From the NCBI GenBank assembly GCA_001873065.1, contig MNYM01000032.1, forward strand, positions 1-64,000: a stretch of DNA of 64,000 nucleotides. The letters run 5' to 3'. The first letter of the stretch is position 1. Each line of letters starts with the position of its first letter. Positions 55,100 to 63,732 of this stretch are shown here, piece after piece. This DNA comes from Flavobacteriaceae bacterium CG2_30_31_66 (GTDB lineage: Bacteria > Bacteroidota > Bacteroidia > Flavobacteriales > Flavobacteriaceae). A program made the position numbers and the translations under genes. The notes below the pieces were generated by a model. That model was not told the DNA's origin, searched no databases, and was given only the letters and a program-made list of their open reading frames with translations.

Positions 55100-56731
55100 T
55101 TATTTAAAAACCTCTTCAATAATTTTTCCTGTAGTTGAATTTGGTGCTTCAATTTTTAATAAATTTGCAATTGTTGGAGCAATATCAGTAATTTCATAAT
55201 GCTTTTTTGAAACTCCTTTTTTGATGCCATTTCCATAGAAAATAATTGGTATGTGTGTGTCATAAGAAAACCCTGAACCATGTGTTGTTCCAGTTCTACC
55301 TCCAGAAATTGTTGCAGGATTTGGAATTAACATTACATCTCCCGAAAATTTTTGGTGATATCCATTCTGTAAAACGTTCAAAATCCCTTTTGTAAAATTG
55401 GAGTTTTGTAAAGTTTTAGCAGTCACAGCTTTGTTTATAGTTTCAAAATTCACGAGTTCATTAGCAAAAATTTCTGCAACTTCATCCACTTTTAATCCTA
55501 AAGAAGTTATTTTTTCTTTGTTCAAGAAAAGTTGATAATTTGACATGTTTTCAACCAATTCAGTAGTTTTAAAATTTTTGTTTGAAACAGAATCTAAAAA
55601 TGTTTTAAATTTTTTTGCATCAAAATATTTAGCAGGAATTTTTAAAGAATCCAAATATGCAGGGACTCTAACAGCTCCATGATCTGCAGTTAAAAAAACG
55701 GTGTATTTATCAGCGCCAACTTGTTTGTCTAAAAATTTTAATAAATCAGCCAGATCTTTATCTAATCTTAAATAGGTATCTTCTGTTTCAATAGCATCAA
55801 CACCATATTTATGACCTACGTAATCAGTACTTGAAAAGCTAATTGATAAAAAATCGGTTTCGTTAGATTTTCCTAATTTTTCTCCAATAATGGTCGCTTT
55901 TGCAAAATCCAACGTAATTGAATTTCCAAATGGGGTTTCTGAAATAATACTTAAATTCCCGTTTTCAGCCTTTAAATTTGAAAGTTTGTGAGGAAAAGTG
56001 GGTGTTAACTCTCCTTTAAAAACACCTTCAAAAATTGAATTGTCTGCAGTGCTATTTTTATAAGATTTTATATCATAAAGTGTATTCCAAGTCTTGGAAG
56101 CATAAAATTGTGCTTTTTGTTTGTTGTTGAAATCTACAACCCATTTAGGTAAAGATTTCATATAAAATGAACTTGTAATGAAATTTCCTTTGTCACCACC
56201 TTCAAACCAATAAGCAGTTCCTGTGTGACCAACAGGTAATATTGCAGACCTGTCTTTCAAGGCAATTCCAATCGCTTTTCCACTCATATTTTGAGCCAAT
56301 AACAATTGGTCCGAAACAGTTGTTGAAAACATTCTATGAGGAGATTTTTTACCGTTTTTTGAATCTGTTCCAACAGGTAAATATCTCTCATCATCTACAC
56401 AATAAATGCTTTTTTTAAGGAATTTGTCATACCAATTATTCGCAATTATTCCATGATGATTAGGAGTTGTTCCAGTATAGATAGAGGTATGACCAACGGC
56501 TGTGTAAGTTGGAATATAATTAAAATGAGCGTTTTCTAATGAAAATCCTCCATTTAAAAGTCGTTTAAATCCATCATTTCCATAGCGATGATAATACCTT
56601 GTAAGATAATCATAACGCATTTGGTCGACAACTATTCCTATAATAAGTTTTGGTTTTTCAGGATTTTCAGTTATTTTATTAAAGTTTGATAGAAGTGTTA
56701 TCAACAAAAGGCAAAGCATGATTTTTTTCAT
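55100..56731 (-). CDS. pafA: PafA-type alkaline phosphatase
   Basis: A 543-residue alkaline phosphatase superfamily enzyme of the PafA type known from Elizabethkingia, a periplasmic phosphomonoesterase. After the signal peptide comes LIIGIVVDQMRYDYL with metal-binding Asp36, then the nucleophile Thr77 in PTYTAVGHTS, Asn98 in IIANNWYD, and the PafA hallmark Lys159/Arg161 in LKDRSAILPVGH. Metal ligands follow in STDYVGHKYG, TADHGAVRVP and THGSGFSYDTHIP. The ATG at 56731 is chosen over an upstream in-frame TTG because the signal peptide starts there. Confidence 0.93.
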   Translation of the reverse strand: MKKIMLCLLLITLLSNFNKITENPEKPKLIIGIVVDQMRYDYLTRYYHRYGNDGFKRLLNGGFSLENAHFNYIPTYTAVGHTSIYTGTTPNHHGIIANNWYDKFLKKSIYCVDDERYLPVGTDSKNGKKSPHRMFSTTVSDQLLLAQNMSGKAIGIALKDRSAILPVGHTGTAYWFEGGDKGNFITSSFYMKSLPKWVVDFNNKQKAQFYASKTWNTLYDIKSYKNSTADNSIFEGVFKGELTPTFPHKLSNLKAENGNLSIISETPFGNSITLDFAKATIIGEKLGKSNETDFLSISFSSTDYVGHKYGVDAIETEDTYLRLDKDLADLLKFLDKQVGADKYTVFLTADHGAVRVPAYLDSLKIPAKYFDAKKFKTFLDSVSNKNFKTTELVENMSNYQLFLNKEKITSLGLKVDEVAEIFANELVNFETINKAVTAKTLQNSNFTKGILNVLQNGYHQKFSGDVMLIPNPATISGGRTGTTHGSGFSYDTHIPIIFYGNGIKKGVSKKHYEITDIAPTIANLLKIEAPNSTTGKIIEEVFK

Positions 56732-56839
56732 GGAAAATAGTTTTAAAGGACCGCTCAAAAGTAATTAATTTATGTTTTGATTTTATTAAATTTACGATCT
56801 GTTCATCTAAATTTAATACTTTAGCACAAATTTAACTCA

Positions 56840-57580
56840 ATGAATTACATAGAACATGTTGGTAAGTATTTCTTGATGCTTTTGCAAGTCTTTAAAAAAC
56901 CACAAAAAGGGCGTTTTTTTTATGAATCACTTCTTAAAGAAATTGAGGAACTAGGTTTAAAATCACTAGGAATTATCATGTTTATCTCTTTTTTTATAGG
57001 TGGTGTTATTGCATTGCAAACAGCTTTAAACCTTGAAAGTCCTTTTATTCCAAAATCATTAATTGGATTTGCTGCAAAACGCTCTATAATTTTAGAATTT
57101 GCCCCTACTTTTTGTTCCATTATTTTAGCTGGGAAAGTAGGTTCTTATATTACTTCAAGTATTGGGACAATGAGGGTTACAGAGCAAATTGATGCACTTG
57201 AAGTAATGGGAATAAATTCTTTAAATCACCTTGTTTTGCCCAAAGTAATTGCTACGGTTTTCTTTTATCCGTTTTTAATTGCTTTGTCTATGGTTGTGGG
57301 TATTTTTGGAGGTTGGATTGCTGGAGTTCTCACAGGTTTATTCAGTGGAATTGATTATATTGACGGTTTACAAACAGATTTTAACCCGTTTTTAATAAAA
57401 TATGCAATGATTAAAACGCTTGTTTTTGCTTTTTTAATTGCTACTGTCCCCTCTTATCATGGTTATTATGTCAAAGGCGGTTCAATTGCAGTTGGAAAAG
57501 CAAGCACACAATCTGTAGTTTGGACAACTATTTTGATTGTGATTGCCAATTATTTATTAACTCAAATGCTGTTAACTTAA
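56840..57580 (+). CDS. mlaE: MlaE family lipid ABC transporter permease
   Basis: A 246-residue permease of the MlaE/YrbE family, the membrane subunit of an ABC system that moves phospholipid between inner and outer membranes. It has about five hydrophobic helices and family motifs ALQTALNLESPFIPKSLIG, LAGKVGSYITSSIGTMRVTEQIDALEVMGINSLNHLVLPKVIA and the C-terminal VKGGSIAVGKASTQSVVWT. The ATP-binding subunit starts 1 base later. An MlaD/MCE subunit is not in the window. Confidence 0.93.
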   Translation: MNYIEHVGKYFLMLLQVFKKPQKGRFFYESLLKEIEELGLKSLGIIMFISFFIGGVIALQTALNLESPFIPKSLIGFAAKRSIILEFAPTFCSIILAGKVGSYITSSIGTMRVTEQIDALEVMGINSLNHLVLPKVIATVFFYPFLIALSMVVGIFGGWIAGVLTGLFSGIDYIDGLQTDFNPFLIKYAMIKTLVFAFLIATVPSYHGYYVKGGSIAVGKASTQSVVWTTILIVIANYLLTQMLLT

Positions 57581-57581
57581 A

Positions 57582-58349
57582 ATGATAGAGGTAAATAATT
57601 TGCACAAAGGTTTTGGAGATGTAAAAGTTTTAAATGGGATTACTACAAAATTTTATCCCGGAAAAACAAGTTTAATTATTGGACAAAGTGGATCTGGAAA
57701 AACAGTCTTTCTAAAATCATTGATTGGATTGCATGCTCCTGAAGAGGGTTTTATTTCTTTTGACGGAAGAATAAATACTAATTTTACTACAGAAGAAAAA
57801 AGACAATGGCGACAAGAAATTGGTATGGTATTTCAGGGAAGTGCACTTTTTGATTCTCAAACTGTTGAAGAAAATGTGATGTTTCCTTTGAAAATGTTTA
57901 CCAAAAAAACACAAGCCGAAAGGTTGGAAAGGGTAAATTTTGTTCTAAAAAGAGTCAATTTAGAAAACTCCAATAAAAAACTTCCTGCTGAATTATCTGG
58001 AGGTATGCAAAAACGTGTGGCAATTGCAAGAGCAATTGTGATGAATCCAAAATACTTGTTTTGTGATGAACCAAACTCTGGTTTAGATCCACAAACTGCT
58101 ATTGTTATTGACAATTTAATTAAAGAAATCACTGAAGAATACAACATAACTACTGTAATCAACACGCATGATATGAATTCTGTAATGGAAATTGGAGAAA
58201 AAATTATTTTTTTAAAAAACGGACTCAAAGCTTGGGAAGGCTCTAATGAAGACATCTTTAAAACTGATAATGAGGCTGTTGTGGACTTTGTATATTCTTC
58301 AAATTTATTCAAAAAAGTTAGAGAAGCATATTTAAATGAAACAAAATAA
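57582..58349 (+). CDS. mlaF: MlaF family lipid ABC transporter ATP-binding protein
   Basis: A 255-residue ABC ATPase that powers the MlaE permease. Walker A is GQSGSGKT at residues 34-41, the Q-loop lies in GMVFQGSALFDSQTVEENVMF, the signature is LSGGMQKRVAIARAIV, Walker B is LFCDEPNSGLDP and the H-loop is INTHDMNSV. The close spacing to mlaE suggests one transcript that ends before the tRNA-Lys gene promoter at 58357. Confidence 0.93.
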   Translation: MIEVNNLHKGFGDVKVLNGITTKFYPGKTSLIIGQSGSGKTVFLKSLIGLHAPEEGFISFDGRINTNFTTEEKRQWRQEIGMVFQGSALFDSQTVEENVMFPLKMFTKKTQAERLERVNFVLKRVNLENSNKKLPAELSGGMQKRVAIARAIVMNPKYLFCDEPNSGLDPQTAIVIDNLIKEITEEYNITTVINTHDMNSVMEIGEKIIFLKNGLKAWEGSNEDIFKTDNEAVVDFVYSSNLFKKVREAYLNETK

Positions 58350-58356
58350 AAATTCG

Positions 58357-58388
58357 TTTGTTTTATATAAAATAACTTTTTATATTTG
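58357..58388 (+). promoter_or_regulatory. Promoter of tRNA-Lys
   Basis: TTTG at 58357-58360, a 20-base spacer and TATATTTG at 58381-58388. Transcription would begin about 15 bases before the mature tRNA 5' end. Confidence 0.7.
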
Positions 58389-58408
58389 CACCCGCTTAGA
58401 AAAGATAT

Positions 58409-58481
58409 GACCTGGTAGCTCAGTTGGTAGAGCATTTCACTTTTAATGAAAGGGTCCTGGGTTCGAATCCCAGCCCGGTCA
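58409..58481 (+). tRNA. tRNA-Lys (anticodon TTT)
   Basis: A 73-nt cloverleaf. Acceptor GACCTGG pairs with CCCGGTC (one T-G), discriminator A at 58481; D arm with AGCTCAGTTGGTAGAGC; anticodon stem TTTCA/TGAAA and loop CTTTTAA with anticodon TTT at 58442-58444; T arm CTGGGTTCGAATCCCAG. CCA is not encoded, as is common in this phylum. Confidence 0.98.
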
Positions 58482-58486
58482 CAAAA

Positions 58487-58514
58487 AAAACTCTGTAAAT
58501 TTTTACAGAGTTTT
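58487..58514. terminator. Bidirectional terminator between tRNA-Lys and the LacI gene
   Basis: AAAACTCTGTAAA (58487-58499)/TTTACAGAGTTTT (58502-58514), a stem of up to thirteen perfect pairs with A- and T-runs outside. It can end the tRNA transcript and the leftward lacI-type transcript. Confidence 0.9.
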
Positions 58515-58539
58515 TTATTAAAAAAAAAGTCATGTAAAA

Positions 58540-59559
58540 TTAAGTTGAGTTTCTGATTACTAATGATGTTGGCAACACAATATTTTGATAAGAATATGGT
58601 TTATTGGCGTTAAGATTTGTAATTTCATCAATTAAAATTTCTGTTGCTTTTCTTCCCATTTCAAATCCTGGCTGAATAACTGATGATAAACTAGGAGTAA
58701 CAACAGTCGACATAAACCAATCACTAAAACCAAAAACAGCAATATCTTTAGGGATTTTAACCCCATTATCATTGAAACATTTCAAAATTCCTACAGCGAT
58801 CAGATCAGTGATTGCAAAAATAGCATCAACATTTTTATTTTCCTCTAAAAGTTTTTGTGCATTATTATAACCGTCCTCAAAATCATTATTATTATCACAT
58901 AAATAAACTAAAGAATCATCGAATGGGATTCCATGGTCATTAAGTGCTTTTTTATAACCCAAAAAACGGTCAATCGAATTCTGTGGCATTAATGAACCTC
59001 TAAAATGTGCAATACGATGATACCCTTTGTTAATTAGAAAAGTAACGGCTTCGTAGGCTGCTTTTTGATCATCAATAAATACTTTTGAACAATTTAAAAG
59101 CTTATTTATTTTATCAAAAACAACAATTGGAACATTTTTATTAGAAATTTCTGTTAAGTGCTCACAATATTGAGTTTGATTTGAGAGAGAAATAAGAATA
59201 CCATCAACTCTTTTTTGAATAAGTAACTGTAGTTGTTTTTTTTCAAATTCATAATTTTCATTTGATTGTAAAGTAATTACGAGATAGCCATGTTTTTCAG
59301 CTTCTTCGATGATACCGTCTATTACTTTCGAAAAAAACTGATGAACAATTGTTGGAATTATAACTCCAATAGTTTTGGTTTGGCGAGTTCTTAAATTTAC
59401 TGCTACAGAATTTGGGACATAATTCATTTTTTCAGCCAATTTTAACACAGATTCTTTAGTGGAACTGCTTACATCTTTCATGCCTTTCAAAGCTTTTGAG
59501 ACGGTTGTAACGGAAATGTTTAATTCTAATGCAATGTCTTTCTGTGTAATTGGTTTCAT
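58540..59559 (-). CDS. LacI family transcriptional regulator
   Basis: A 339-residue sugar-responsive regulator. The N-terminal LacI helix-turn-helix reads ITQKDIALELNISVTTVSKALKG (residues 4-26), followed by the hinge helix region MNYVPNSVAVNLRTRQTKTIGVIIP. The periplasmic-binding-protein-like effector domain has the usual VDGILISLSNQ, IFAITDLIAVGILK and VFGFSDW motifs. It is divergent from a TonB-dependent receptor gene, and a perfect palindrome lies in the shared 214-bp gap, so it most likely controls that import locus and perhaps itself. The inducer is unknown; trehalose or a related disaccharide is suggested by the last gene. Confidence 0.95.
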   Translation of the reverse strand: MKPITQKDIALELNISVTTVSKALKGMKDVSSSTKESVLKLAEKMNYVPNSVAVNLRTRQTKTIGVIIPTIVHQFFSKVIDGIIEEAEKHGYLVITLQSNENYEFEKKQLQLLIQKRVDGILISLSNQTQYCEHLTEISNKNVPIVVFDKINKLLNCSKVFIDDQKAAYEAVTFLINKGYHRIAHFRGSLMPQNSIDRFLGYKKALNDHGIPFDDSLVYLCDNNNDFEDGYNNAQKLLEENKNVDAIFAITDLIAVGILKCFNDNGVKIPKDIAVFGFSDWFMSTVVTPSLSSVIQPGFEMGRKATEILIDEITNLNANKPYSYQNIVLPTSLVIRNST

Positions 59560-59654
59560 TTTTTTTAAAAATTTATCAAAATTACAATTATTTTTAAATT
59601 ATGTGTAGTGTTTTTTAGTTTAAAGAAAAATGTGATAGGTTGCTAATATTTTAT

Positions 59655-59695
59655 TTCGCAATCGTTTTCGGAGTTTTCGCAATCGATTGCGAAAA
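59655..59695. promoter_or_regulatory. LacI-type operator pair
   Basis: A perfect 22-bp palindrome at 59674-59695, core TTCGCAATCGATTGCGAA, with the central CG typical of LacI-family operators. A second, imperfect copy (CGCAATCGTTTTCG) lies just upstream at about 59657-59670. Both are about 80-120 bases before the receptor ATG. Confidence 0.75.
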
Positions 59696-59773
59696 AAAAA
59701 TATGGTTTTGATTTAATGAATGCGTTTAATTTTAAACCAATAATCTAAATAGTTCAATCTAATTTAATCAAAA

Positions 59774-62401
59774 ATGAAAAAAAAATTATTCTTTATGGCT
59801 TTTGTCCTTTTTGCACTCAATAGTGCATTTGGACAGCAAACATTTAAAATTTCGGGATTAATAACTGATGCTAAAAATCAACCTCTACCTGGAGTTAGCG
59901 TCGTTATTGAAGGAACCACAAATGGATCGTCATCAGATTTTGATGGCAAATATGAAATTACTAATATTTCATCAGGTAAATATCAAATTACCGCATCTTC
60001 GGTTGGCTATAAATCTGTAAATAAGCAGATTACAATTAGCAACAGCAATGTTGTTGAAAATTTTATCTTGGCTGAAGATTTATTATCGTTAGATGAAATC
60101 ATTTTAACAGGTTCGTCAAATCCGAAAACAAAACTTGAGTCAAGTGTTGCAATTACTACATTAAGTGCTAAACAAATTGATTCGAAATCACCGCAAAGCA
60201 CAGCAGATTTATTGCAGTCTATTCCGGGTTTTTTAGTAGAAACTTCAGGAGGAGAAGTAGGTAACAACTTATTTGCAAGGGGTATTCCATCTGCAGGTGC
60301 TTATGAATATGTTCAAATACAAGAAGACGGATTACCAGTTTTTGAAGACGGAGCGTTGCAGTTTGCGAATATTGATAACTTTCAAAGAGTAGATTTAACT
60401 GTAAATAGATTGGAAGCTGTTAAGGGAGGTTCAGCGTCAATATTTGCAAGTGGTGCTCCAGGTGGTATTATTAACTTTACATCAAAAACGGGTCAAAATG
60501 AAACAAAAGGGATAACCAAACTAACCGTTGGAGATTATGGATTGTTTAGAACCGATTTTAATATTGGAGGCGCTATCACCGAAGATAAATTTTTCTTTAA
60601 CATTGGTGGCTTTTACAGGGTTGATAAAGGAGTTAGAAGTCCAGGATTTGATGCAAATAAGGGAGGGCAAGTAAAAATGAATTTTACGTATAAATTTGAT
60701 AAGGGCTATGCACGTATTTTTTTTAAACATTTAAACGACAGAAATATATTTTATCAGTCAACACCTTTTGTTAAAGAAGGAAATAAAATTGTAGGATACC
60801 CAGGTTTTAATCCTAATTATGGAACATTTTCCTCACGAAATATTAGTAAATTAAGAATACCACAATCTGGTGGTGGATATTTTGAAGCAGATTTAGAAGA
60901 TGGTGTTCATCCCGTTTCAAATGCTATTGGAGGCGAATTCAAATTTGATTTGACAGATAAGATAACAGTTAAAAATTCATTTAAGAACACCGATATAAAC
61001 ATGGATTATAATGCCATTTTTGCAGCTCAATGGATGGGTGATGTTTCTTCTCAGAATGACATTGCGAGTAACTTTGGTATTCCTTTAAGCGATGCTGTTT
61101 TTACTTATGATGATTCAGGAAATGTGTTAAATTCTAATACTGAATTGAAAAGAGCTGACTATTGGTATATTCACAAAACAATGAGAAATTTTGCTAATAA
61201 TTTAACATTTAATTTTAAACTTAAAAAAGCAAATCTTACAGTTGGGCATTATTACTCAAATTGGAAATCTGATCAAAATTGGAACTGGAGTAGCTTTTTG
61301 TTAAGCGTTTCTGATAATCCAAGATTGGTAAATTTAAGTGATTCTAATTCGGGTATTGACTACACTTATAACGGAATTTCTGCCATATCTTGGTTGCAAA
61401 GAGAATCTCAAATTAAAAATACAGTAAATGCACTTTTTGTGGATACAGAATTTGATTTGTCCGAAAAAATTACTGCAAATGTTGGTTTACGTTACGACAT
61501 CAATCAATTTTCTGGTGTTGGTGATCACGGTTCTTTTGGAAACGATATTGGAATTCTTCCGAATAACAATGCGGATAATAGTGTGAATATCTTACAAGGA
61601 AATTATACATATTGGGATTACAATTTTAATGAATTATCATACACAGGTTCGTTAAATTATAAAATGAACAATCAGATGGCTTCTTATATTCGTTATAGTA
61701 ATGGATATAGATCTCCGATTGAAGAATCTTTTTATGGTCCTGCAGTTGAAAGTGGTGCTGGATCAGCTGGTTTAGTTGGTTTAGAGCCAACCAATGTAAA
61801 TCAAACGGAACTTGGGTTTAAATATTCACAACCAAATTTTGCCTTTTTTGCAAATGGCTTTTTAATGAACCTTGACAATATTGCGTATCAAGATATTGGA
61901 GCAGGTGGTTCGTCTGAGAAAAAATTTGCTAATGTTCAGAATTTAGGATTAGAACTTGAAACAATAGTAACATTAGGAGATTTGAACATAAACTTTAATG
62001 GAACTCTTCAAAATCCCCAATACAAGGGCTATGAAGGAAGTGAATCGAGTTTAAATGGAAATACTGCAAGAAGAATTTCGAAGTTTTATTTTGTTCTTCG
62101 TCCTGATTATAATTTTTCTGAAAATCTGAATGTTTATGCGAATGTATCATATTTTGGAAAAAAATATCAAGACATCGCAAATACTTTTGAATTGCCTTCT
62201 TTTTTTGTGTTTAATTTAGGAGGATCCTATACCTTAAATAATATTCGCTTTGGATTAGATTTTACTAACTTGTTCAATACTATTGGATTAACAGAAGCTG
62301 ACGGAAGAAGTGATGGGGCTGCGCCTGTAGATGGCCAAACGTTTATGGGTAGATCGATATTAGGTAGAACCGCAAGATTATCCGTAGCAATTAATTTTTA
62401 A
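59774..62401 (+). CDS. TonB-dependent receptor with carboxypeptidase-like N-terminal domain
   Basis: An 875-residue outer-membrane importer energised by TonB. Order: signal peptide ending AFGQ; carboxypeptidase-D-like domain (KISGLITDAKNQPLPGVSVVIEG, about residues 25-105); plug with STADLLQSIPGFLVETSGGE, NNLFARGIPSAG and VNRLEAVKGGSASIFASGAPGGIINF; and a barrel ending RTARLSVAINF with the terminal Phe. It lacks the SusC signature and has no SusD partner, so it is a classic receptor. The LacI operator and a downstream MFS gene suggest a sugar substrate. Confidence 0.93.
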   Translation: MKKKLFFMAFVLFALNSAFGQQTFKISGLITDAKNQPLPGVSVVIEGTTNGSSSDFDGKYEITNISSGKYQITASSVGYKSVNKQITISNSNVVENFILAEDLLSLDEIILTGSSNPKTKLESSVAITTLSAKQIDSKSPQSTADLLQSIPGFLVETSGGEVGNNLFARGIPSAGAYEYVQIQEDGLPVFEDGALQFANIDNFQRVDLTVNRLEAVKGGSASIFASGAPGGIINFTSKTGQNETKGITKLTVGDYGLFRTDFNIGGAITEDKFFFNIGGFYRVDKGVRSPGFDANKGGQVKMNFTYKFDKGYARIFFKHLNDRNIFYQSTPFVKEGNKIVGYPGFNPNYGTFSSRNISKLRIPQSGGGYFEADLEDGVHPVSNAIGGEFKFDLTDKITVKNSFKNTDINMDYNAIFAAQWMGDVSSQNDIASNFGIPLSDAVFTYDDSGNVLNSNTELKRADYWYIHKTMRNFANNLTFNFKLKKANLTVGHYYSNWKSDQNWNWSSFLLSVSDNPRLVNLSDSNSGIDYTYNGISAISWLQRESQIKNTVNALFVDTEFDLSEKITANVGLRYDINQFSGVGDHGSFGNDIGILPNNNADNSVNILQGNYTYWDYNFNELSYTGSLNYKMNNQMASYIRYSNGYRSPIEESFYGPAVESGAGSAGLVGLEPTNVNQTELGFKYSQPNFAFFANGFLMNLDNIAYQDIGAGGSSEKKFANVQNLGLELETIVTLGDLNINFNGTLQNPQYKGYEGSESSLNGNTARRISKFYFVLRPDYNFSENLNVYANVSYFGKKYQDIANTFELPSFFVFNLGGSYTLNNIRFGLDFTNLFNTIGLTEADGRSDGAAPVDGQTFMGRSILGRTARLSVAINF

Positions 62402-62405
62402 GAAT

Positions 62406-62468
62406 TTATCGCACTTACTTTAAAAAAAAAGACTATTCGTTTTATGTATTCAATAGTAAGTGCGATAA
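62406..62468. repeat. Perfect 14-bp inverted repeat between receptor and MFS genes
   Basis: TTATCGCACTTACT (62406-62419) and AGTAAGTGCGATAA (62455-62468), separated by 35 bases. A TTTTTA follows. Inside, ACTATT/AATAGT offers a competing shorter stem. It may weaken expression of the MFS gene or stabilise the receptor mRNA. Confidence 0.85.
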
Positions 62469-62517
62469 TTTTTAGGCTTAATTTTTTTTCATTAAATACA
62501 TTTACAATATTCTAAAA

Positions 62518-63732
62518 ATGAAAAACACAGGAATTAAAATATCGTTATTTGTAAATTACTTTGTTTTTGCTATTTTATTAAACAGTGTAGGTATTGTAAT
62601 TCTCAAATCCTTAGAAAATTATAAGGTTGATGAGATTCAAGCAAGTAGTTTAGAATGGTATAAAGACATCCCAATTGCAATTGTATCATTTGTTATTGCT
62701 TCTTTTTTACCCAGAATTGGGTACAAAAAATCAATGCTAACAGGATTGCTAATTGCAATGTTTGCATGTATTTTAATGTATTATGGAAATTCATTTTGGA
62801 TTGCGAAAATTTTATTTGCATCAGTTGGAATTTCATTTGCTTTAATAAAAGTTTCCGTTTATTCCGTGATTGGCTTAATCACAAATACTACAAAAGAACA
62901 CAATAGCTTGATGAGTTCTATCGAAGGATTTTTTATGTTAGGTATTGCGCTTGCGTATTTTTTATTTCCAGCATTTAACTCACCCGAAAATCCTGATGCT
63001 TGGTTAAGAGTGTATTGGTTATTAGCGGGTTTAACTTTTTTATCATTTTTACTACTTTATATAACAGATTTTAATGAAGGTCACGAAATTCCAGGAATAA
63101 ATCTTTTAGACGATTTAAAACAAATGGTGATGTTATGCACAAAGATATTAATGCTTGTTTTTATATTCAGTGTATTTTTATTTGTGATGGTTGAACAAGG
63201 CATAATGACATGGTTACCAACTTTTTATAATCGTGTTTTAGAACTCCCACAAAATATAAGCATAATGATGGCAAGCATTTTTGCACTTTCATTGGCTGCT
63301 GGAAGAATTGGTGCAGGAATTTTATCAAAATATATTTCTTGGTTTTACATAGTGTCATTTTGTATTTTTATTGCGATGATTATGGTAATTTTTGTTTTAC
63401 CAAAAACAGTAAATGTGCAAATAGATCATATAACAACTTTAAGTGAAATTCCTTTAATTGGATATGCTTTTCCTATTGTTGGAGTTTTTATTGCCCCAAT
63501 TTATCCTTTGTTAAATTCATCAGTTTTAAGTGCATTACCAAAAAAATTACACAGTCCAATGACAGGATTGATAGTATTATTTTCTGCCTTAGGTGGCACT
63601 ACTGGCTCTACAATCATCGGTTGGCTATTTAAAAAAAATGGAGCAGAAAAAGCCTTTTTCTATACACTTATCCCAATGGTTTTGTTATTTATCACAATAT
63701 TATTACTTAATCGGTTAACTAAAAAAACATGA
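62518..63732 (+). CDS. MFS transporter, probably sugar
   Basis: A 404-residue major facilitator protein with twelve predicted helices. The helix 2-3 loop has ASFLPRIGYKKSMLTG, a form of the MFS signature (G-x3-D/R-R/K) with LPRIGYKKS. A long central loop (DFNEGHEIPGINLLDDLKQM) separates the two six-helix halves, and the second half begins MLVFIFSVFLFVMVEQGIMTWLPTFYN. It likely brings into the cytoplasm the sugar that the TonB-dependent receptor delivers to the periplasm. Its TGA overlaps the ATG of the next gene (ATGA). Confidence 0.88.
   Translation: MKNTGIKISLFVNYFVFAILLNSVGIVILKSLENYKVDEIQASSLEWYKDIPIAIVSFVIASFLPRIGYKKSMLTGLLIAMFACILMYYGNSFWIAKILFASVGISFALIKVSVYSVIGLITNTTKEHNSLMSSIEGFFMLGIALAYFLFPAFNSPENPDAWLRVYWLLAGLTFLSFLLLYITDFNEGHEIPGINLLDDLKQMVMLCTKILMLVFIFSVFLFVMVEQGIMTWLPTFYNRVLELPQNISIMMASIFALSLAAGRIGAGILSKYISWFYIVSFCIFIAMIMVIFVLPKTVNVQIDHITTLSEIPLIGYAFPIVGVFIAPIYPLLNSSVLSALPKKLHSPMTGLIVLFSALGGTTGSTIIGWLFKKNGAEKAFFYTLIPMVLLFITILLLNRLTKKT

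Noticed and set aside
57857..58435. A 192-codon minus-strand frame opposite mlaF reaching into the tRNA-Lys region
   Set aside because: It overlaps the certain ABC ATPase gene and the tRNA gene; no family motif is present.
58409..58481. tRNA-Lys as an integration site for a genomic island
   Set aside because: No duplicated tRNA 3' end, integrase or composition change is seen on either side; only a terminator and a normal regulator gene follow.
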